The notes under the pieces: model-generated | What the model was told of the DNA's origin: nothing | The model's database searches: none | What the model saw: only the letters and a program-made list of their open reading frames with translations | In this document: positions 4,740-7,407 of the stretch, piece after piece | Layout: the number at the start of each line of letters is the position of its first letter | Numbering within the stretch: position 1 is the first letter of the stretch | Translations under genes and position numbers: made by a program | From: an uncultured Altererythrobacter sp. | Lineage (GTDB): Bacteria; Pseudomonadota; Alphaproteobacteria; Sphingomonadales; Sphingomonadaceae | Assembly (NCBI GenBank): GCA_946885545.1 | Contig: CAMPGP010000102.1 | Location: 1 to 7,407, forward strand | DNA: 7,407 nucleotides | Direction: 5' to 3'

Positions 4740-6115
4740 CAATCCTCCATGCCGAGCGCGGTGCGCGCCTCGGCCACGCGCCGCCTTACCTGATCGGGCG
4801 CGGTCCCGCCATAGGAACGGCGCGCGGCCACCGAAGCATCGACCGACAGCGCGGCGAATACGCCTCCTCCGATCCGCGTGTCGATCGCCTGCAGGTCCTC
4901 GAGCGAAAGCAGGTCGAGCGCCACTCCGCGCTGCTCTGCCAGCTTCACCGCGGCGCCGGTGATGTGATGCGCCTCGCGGAACGGAATGTCCGCCTCGCGC
5001 ACCAGCCAGTCGGCGAGGTCGGTCGCGGTGGCGTAGCCCATCTCTGCCGCGGCGCGCATGCGTGCGGTGTCGAACGCGCTGTTCGCCACCATCCCGGTCA
5101 TAGCCGCGATCGACAGGGCGAGCAGGCCCGCAGCCTCGAACACCGGCGGCTTGTCGTCCTGCATGTCCTTCGAATAGGCGAGCGGGAGGCCCTTCATCGT
5201 CACCGTGAGCGCGGTCAGGCAACCGACGATCCGCCCCGAGTGCCCGCGCACCAACTCTGCCGCATCGGGGTTCTTCTTCTGCGGCATGATGCTGCTGCCG
5301 GTGGAGAGCGCATCGGGCAGGCGGATGAAGCCGAAGGGCTGGCTCGCCCACAGGATCATCTCTTCGGCAAGTCGCGAGAGGTGCAGCGCACACTGCGTCG
5401 CGGCTTGGAGGTAGTCGAGCGCGAAATCGCGGTCGGACACGGCATCGAGGCTGTTCGCGGTCGGCCGGTCGAAACCGAGCGCATCGCAGGTCGCCTGCCG
5501 GTCGATCGGGAAGCCCGTGCCCGCGAGCGCGGCCGAGCCGAGCGGACACTCGTTCATCCGCGCGCGCGCATCGGCGAAGCGGCTGCGGTCGCGCCGGATC
5601 ATCTCGTAATAGGCCATCAGGTGATGACCGAGCGTCACCGGCTGCGCGGTCTGGAGGTGGGTGAACCCGGGCATTACGCTGTCGGCGTGTTCGCCTGCGC
5701 GCATGACCAGTGCACGCTGGAGCGCGGCAAGACCCGCGTCGGCCTCGTCGATCGCCTGGCGGACCCAGAGCCGGAAGTCGGTCGCCACTTGGTCGTTGCG
5801 GCTGCGCGCCGTGTGCAGGCGCCCCGCCGCCGCGCCGATCAGCTCTGCGAGGCGGCTCTCGGTGGTCATGTGGATATCCTCGAGGTCCCAATCCTCGGGC
5901 ACCCCGTCGGCCTCGTATTCCCTGGCGATCCGGTCGAGGCCCTCGGATATCGTCGCGGCGTCGGCGGTGGAAACGATCCCCTGCGCCGCCAGCATCGTCA
6001 CATGCGCCTTGCTCGCCGCTATATCCTGCCGCCAGAGGGCCTTGTCGAACGGGATCGAGGCGTTGATTTCGCGCATGATCGCGCTAGGGCCTTCGGCGAA
6101 GCGTCCGCCCCACAT
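4739..6115 (-). CDS. argH: Argininosuccinate lyase
   Basis: ArgH splits argininosuccinate into arginine and fumarate, the last step of arginine synthesis; it is a cytosolic homotetramer of the fumarase/aspartase superfamily. From the ATG at 6115 it has 458 residues, the usual length. The three superfamily motifs are present: HTARSRND (101-108), THLQTAQP (152-159, catalytic His153) and the signature loop [12 protein letters not shown] (273-284, catalytic serine among 274-275). The ATG gives the N-terminus MWGGRF common in the family. An in-frame GTG at 6154 would add 13 residues (ending GSNA) and overlap the divergent lipoprotein gene; neither start has a strong ribosome-binding site. It is the first gene of the minus-strand series and is followed directly by the small lipoprotein gene. 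Confidence 0.97.
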   Translation of the reverse strand: MWGGRFAEGPSAIMREINASIPFDKALWRQDIAASKAHVTMLAAQGIVSTADAATISEGLDRIAREYEADGVPEDWDLEDIHMTTESRLAELIGAAAGRLHTARSRNDQVATDFRLWVRQAIDEADAGLAALQRALVMRAGEHADSVMPGFTHLQTAQPVTLGHHLMAYYEMIRRDRSRFADARARMNECPLGSAALAGTGFPIDRQATCDALGFDRPTANSLDAVSDRDFALDYLQAATQCALHLSRLAEEMILWASQPFGFIRLPDALSTGSSIMPQKKNPDAAELVRGHSGRIVGCLTALTVTMKGLPLAYSKDMQDDKPPVFEAAGLLALSIAAMTGMVANSAFDTARMRAAAEMGYATATDLADWLVREADIPFREAHHITGAAVKLAEQRGVALDLLSLEDLQAIDTRIGGGVFAALSVDASVAARRSYGGTAPDQVRRRVAEARTALGMED

Positions 6116-6131
6116 CGCATTGGAACCCGTA

Positions 6132-6698
6132 GTGTCGTCTCGCTTGTCGCTCACGCTCGTCGCCCTGGCTCTCGTTCTGGTCGGTTGCGATAGGCAAGCG
6201 CCCGAGGAGGCGCAAGGCGAGGGCGAATTGGCGGGCGAGAAGGCCTCCTTGTCCGCGACCATCGACCGCAGCCGCGCGGGCGCGCTGATGCCCGCGATCA
6301 CGGTGGCCGATCCCGACGGCACCGAGCTCAACCTCGCCGCGGCGCAAGGCACCCCGGTGCTGCTCAACCTCTGGGCGACCTGGTGCGCACCGTGCGTCAA
6401 GGAAATGCCCCAGCTCGACGATCTCGCGGCGGAATACGAAGGCAGCCTGCGCGTCCTCACCGTCAGCCAGGACATGGGCGGGGCGGACAAGGTCGCGCCG
6501 TTTTTCGCGCAGATGCAGTTCGAACACCTCGAACCGTGGATGGAGCCCGACCTGGAGCTGGGCTTCGCACTCGAGAGCCAGAGCCTTCCGACCACGGTGC
6601 TCTATGACGCCAGCGGCCAGGAAGTCTGGCGCGTGGTAGGCGAATACGACTGGTCGAGCGCCGAAGTGCGCGAGGCGATCGCGGAGGCGATCGATTAG
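6132..6698 (+). CDS. TlpA-like thioredoxin-fold lipoprotein (thiol-disulfide reductase)
   Basis: The 188-residue product is a membrane-anchored thioredoxin-like protein acting on the periplasmic side, probably reducing disulfides of client proteins (for example in cytochrome c or copper-site maturation). A signal peptide (1-18) ends in the lipobox LVGC with Cys19. Asp20 follows, which by the E. coli +2 rule would keep it in the inner membrane. An acidic linker (24-45) leads to the TlpA/ResA domain: [17 protein letters not shown] with the redox pair Cys85/Cys88, and the cis-proline loop SLPTT (Pro153). A GTG start at 6132 is preferred: GGAA lies 6 bp upstream and the signal peptide then has a normal basic start (MSSRLSL). 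A TTG at 6120 is a weaker alternative. It is transcribed away from argH with 16 bp between start codons. Confidence 0.9.
   Translation: MSSRLSLTLVALALVLVGCDRQAPEEAQGEGELAGEKASLSATIDRSRAGALMPAITVADPDGTELNLAAAQGTPVLLNLWATWCAPCVKEMPQLDDLAAEYEGSLRVLTVSQDMGGADKVAPFFAQMQFEHLEPWMEPDLELGFALESQSLPTTVLYDASGQEVWRVVGEYDWSSAEVREAIAEAID
6187..6215 (-). promoter_or_regulatory. Possible argH promoter inside the TlpA-like gene
   Basis: On the minus strand TTGCGC (6215-6210) and TATCGC (6192-6187) are separated by 17 bp and would start transcription about 65 nt before the argH ATG. Each hexamer matches the sigma70 consensus only partly. The main argument is that there is no intergenic space for an argH promoter, so one must lie within the divergent coding region. 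Confidence 0.22.
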
Positions 6699-6707
6699 GG
6701 CCTTTTT
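6676..6707 (+). terminator. Weak candidate terminator for the TlpA-like gene
   Basis: A perfect 7-bp stem CGATCGC/GCGATCG with a GGAG loop (6676-6693) ends the reading frame, and a T5 tract follows at 6703-6707. The nine-base gap between stem and T tract is unusual, and the stem is coding sequence, so this may not be a working terminator. The palindrome AGGGGCCCCT lies just beyond, in the 3' end of the convergent gene. Confidence 0.28.
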
Positions 6708-7407
6708 CTAGGGGCCCCTTACACCGTAATCGATCCTGATCCTGACCCAGCTGCCGACTTGCGGCTGGCCACCGAGCCGCGGCGGCCGGACCCGGAACTG
6801 CCACGCCGCCGCGAGCACCGCACGGGTGATCTGCGAACCGGCGGGATATTCGTCGAGGCCGACGCAATCCTCGACCCGGAAGCGGGGTGCCGTGCGGCAC
6901 GCGATGAGTCCCCAGCCCGGCCCGTTCGCCGTCGACAGGTAGCCGGCGAGTTCGTCGTCGCGTGGCTCGCGGTACCATGCTGCGGCGTAGAGCGGCTGTC
7001 CGTTGGGTGCCGTGCCGACGCGGGCGGTGTCTGGGAGCCCCGTCTGTCCGGTGTTCGCGGGCCCATACACGGGCGCATCGCGCGGTGCCGGGCGGGTCGG
7101 CGCAGGCGCGGGCGGTGGCAGGCGATAGGGTGTCGGGATGACGGCGCGCGGGACCGGCACGGGGGAGGGGGGCACCGGCGTCGGCGGCTGCGGCATGGTG
7201 GTTTCGGGAACGGGGGCGGCGGCGCTCTCCTCCGCAGGCGCTGCAGGCTCGGGACGCGCTTCTTCGGGTTCGGCCTGCGGTTGCTCGCTGGCCTCGAGAT
7301 CGACGACCGTCACATTCTGCTCCTCGCCGCGAAATCCCGCGTCGGAGCCAAGCGTCAGGAGAAGCAGGATCAGCAGTGCCTCGATCAGCAGCGCAGCGGC
7401 AATGCCG
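6708..7407 (-). CDS. Membrane-anchored proline-rich protein with TonB-like C-terminus (5' end outside window)
   Basis: The frame is open to the right edge, giving at least 232 residues; a GTG at 7313 is internal. The visible part begins with a hydrophobic segment of about 19 residues (rich in Ala/Leu/Ile), followed by an acidic and then strongly proline-rich linker (about residues 40-125, with many PxP units), the architecture of a periplasm-spanning protein. The last 80 residues (WGLIACRTAPRF, then AAWQFRVRPPRLGGQ and GSWVRIRIDYG) resemble the TonB C-terminal pattern of a W-x-F strand and a WV-x-I-x-I final strand, in divergent form. Two cysteines in this domain could form a disulfide. It may be an energy transducer or only share the fold; no ExbB/ExbD genes are visible. 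The gene ends 9 bp from the convergent TlpA-like gene. Confidence 0.72.
   Translation of the reverse strand, partial: GIAAALLIEALLILLLLTLGSDAGFRGEEQNVTVVDLEASEQPQAEPEEARPEPAAPAEESAAAPVPETTMPQPPTPVPPSPVPVPRAVIPTPYRLPPPAPAPTRPAPRDAPVYGPANTGQTGLPDTARVGTAPNGQPLYAAAWYREPRDDELAGYLSTANGPGWGLIACRTAPRFRVEDCVGLDEYPAGSQITRAVLAAAWQFRVRPPRLGGQPQVGSWVRIRIDYGVRGP

Noticed and set aside
6063..6090. TTGATT with TAGGGC as a promoter for the TlpA-like gene
   Set aside because: The -10 match is poor and the sequence is coding for argH on the other strand; not enough to call.
4652..6193. Plus-strand 513-codon open frame opposite argH
   Set aside because: Antisense shadow of argH, with no recognisable domain and no ribosome-binding site.
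6116..6595. Extension of argH upstream to a 618-residue protein
   Set aside because: The added residues are antisense to the TlpA-like gene and do not belong to the ArgH family; the real start is the ATG at 6115 or possibly the GTG at 6154.
7080..7260. GC-rich low-complexity region as a DNA repeat
   Set aside because: It encodes the proline/alanine-rich linker of the minus-strand protein, and I see no regular nucleotide repeat unit.

Overview
The window is GC-rich, densely packed chromosomal DNA. It looks like an alphaproteobacterium of the Sphingomonadales (Erythrobacter/Sphingomonas type). The basis is recognition of protein style (ArgH, the receiver-like/MarR regulator, the siroheme protein) and a GTTC-N7-GTTC box of the alphaproteobacterial LexA kind. 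This is a recall-based judgement; no search was run. I see no mobile element, CRISPR array, tRNA or rRNA.

Layout. (1) 2-493, plus strand: the 3' part of purA (adenylosuccinate synthetase). (2) 494-583: a short promoter region with a TTGACA -35 element, a perfect LexA-type direct repeat and a 7-bp-arm palindrome, driving (3) 584-1558, a two-domain regulator with a receiver-like N-terminus and a MarR-type winged helix at the C-terminus. (4) Facing it on the minus strand is a six-helix TMEM165/GDT1-family (UPF0016) cation transporter at 1624-2193, probably a manganese exporter. Its leader carries a well-formed yybP-ykoY manganese riboswitch at 2268-2379. (5) Upstream on the same strand runs a compact series, in transcription order: argH (6115-4739), a small lipoprotein (4739-4503), lysA (4440-3181) and a siroheme-synthase-type dehydrogenase/ferrochelatase (3184-2411). 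Stops and starts overlap at argH/lipoprotein and lysA/siroheme gene, which suggests translational coupling. (6) Divergent from argH, with only 16 bp between start codons, is a TlpA-like thioredoxin-fold lipoprotein (6132-6698). (7) Converging on it is the 3' part of a membrane-anchored, proline-rich protein with a TonB-like C-terminus (6708 to beyond the right edge).

How they work together. argH and lysA complete arginine and lysine biosynthesis, and the siroheme enzyme supplies the cofactor of sulfite/nitrite reductases, so the minus-strand series looks like an anabolic operon. The transporter lies just behind it but has its own manganese-sensing leader, so it is probably controlled separately even if some transcription reads through from above. 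The plus-strand regulator is the least understood gene. Its promoter suggests SOS (LexA) control.

Most of the window is ordinary housekeeping DNA, and I do not see a clearly new multi-gene system. The points most worth follow-up are the SOS-box-linked two-domain regulator, the riboswitch with its candidate expression platform, the decayed SUMT fragment on the siroheme enzyme, and the stem-loops between the siroheme gene and the riboswitch.
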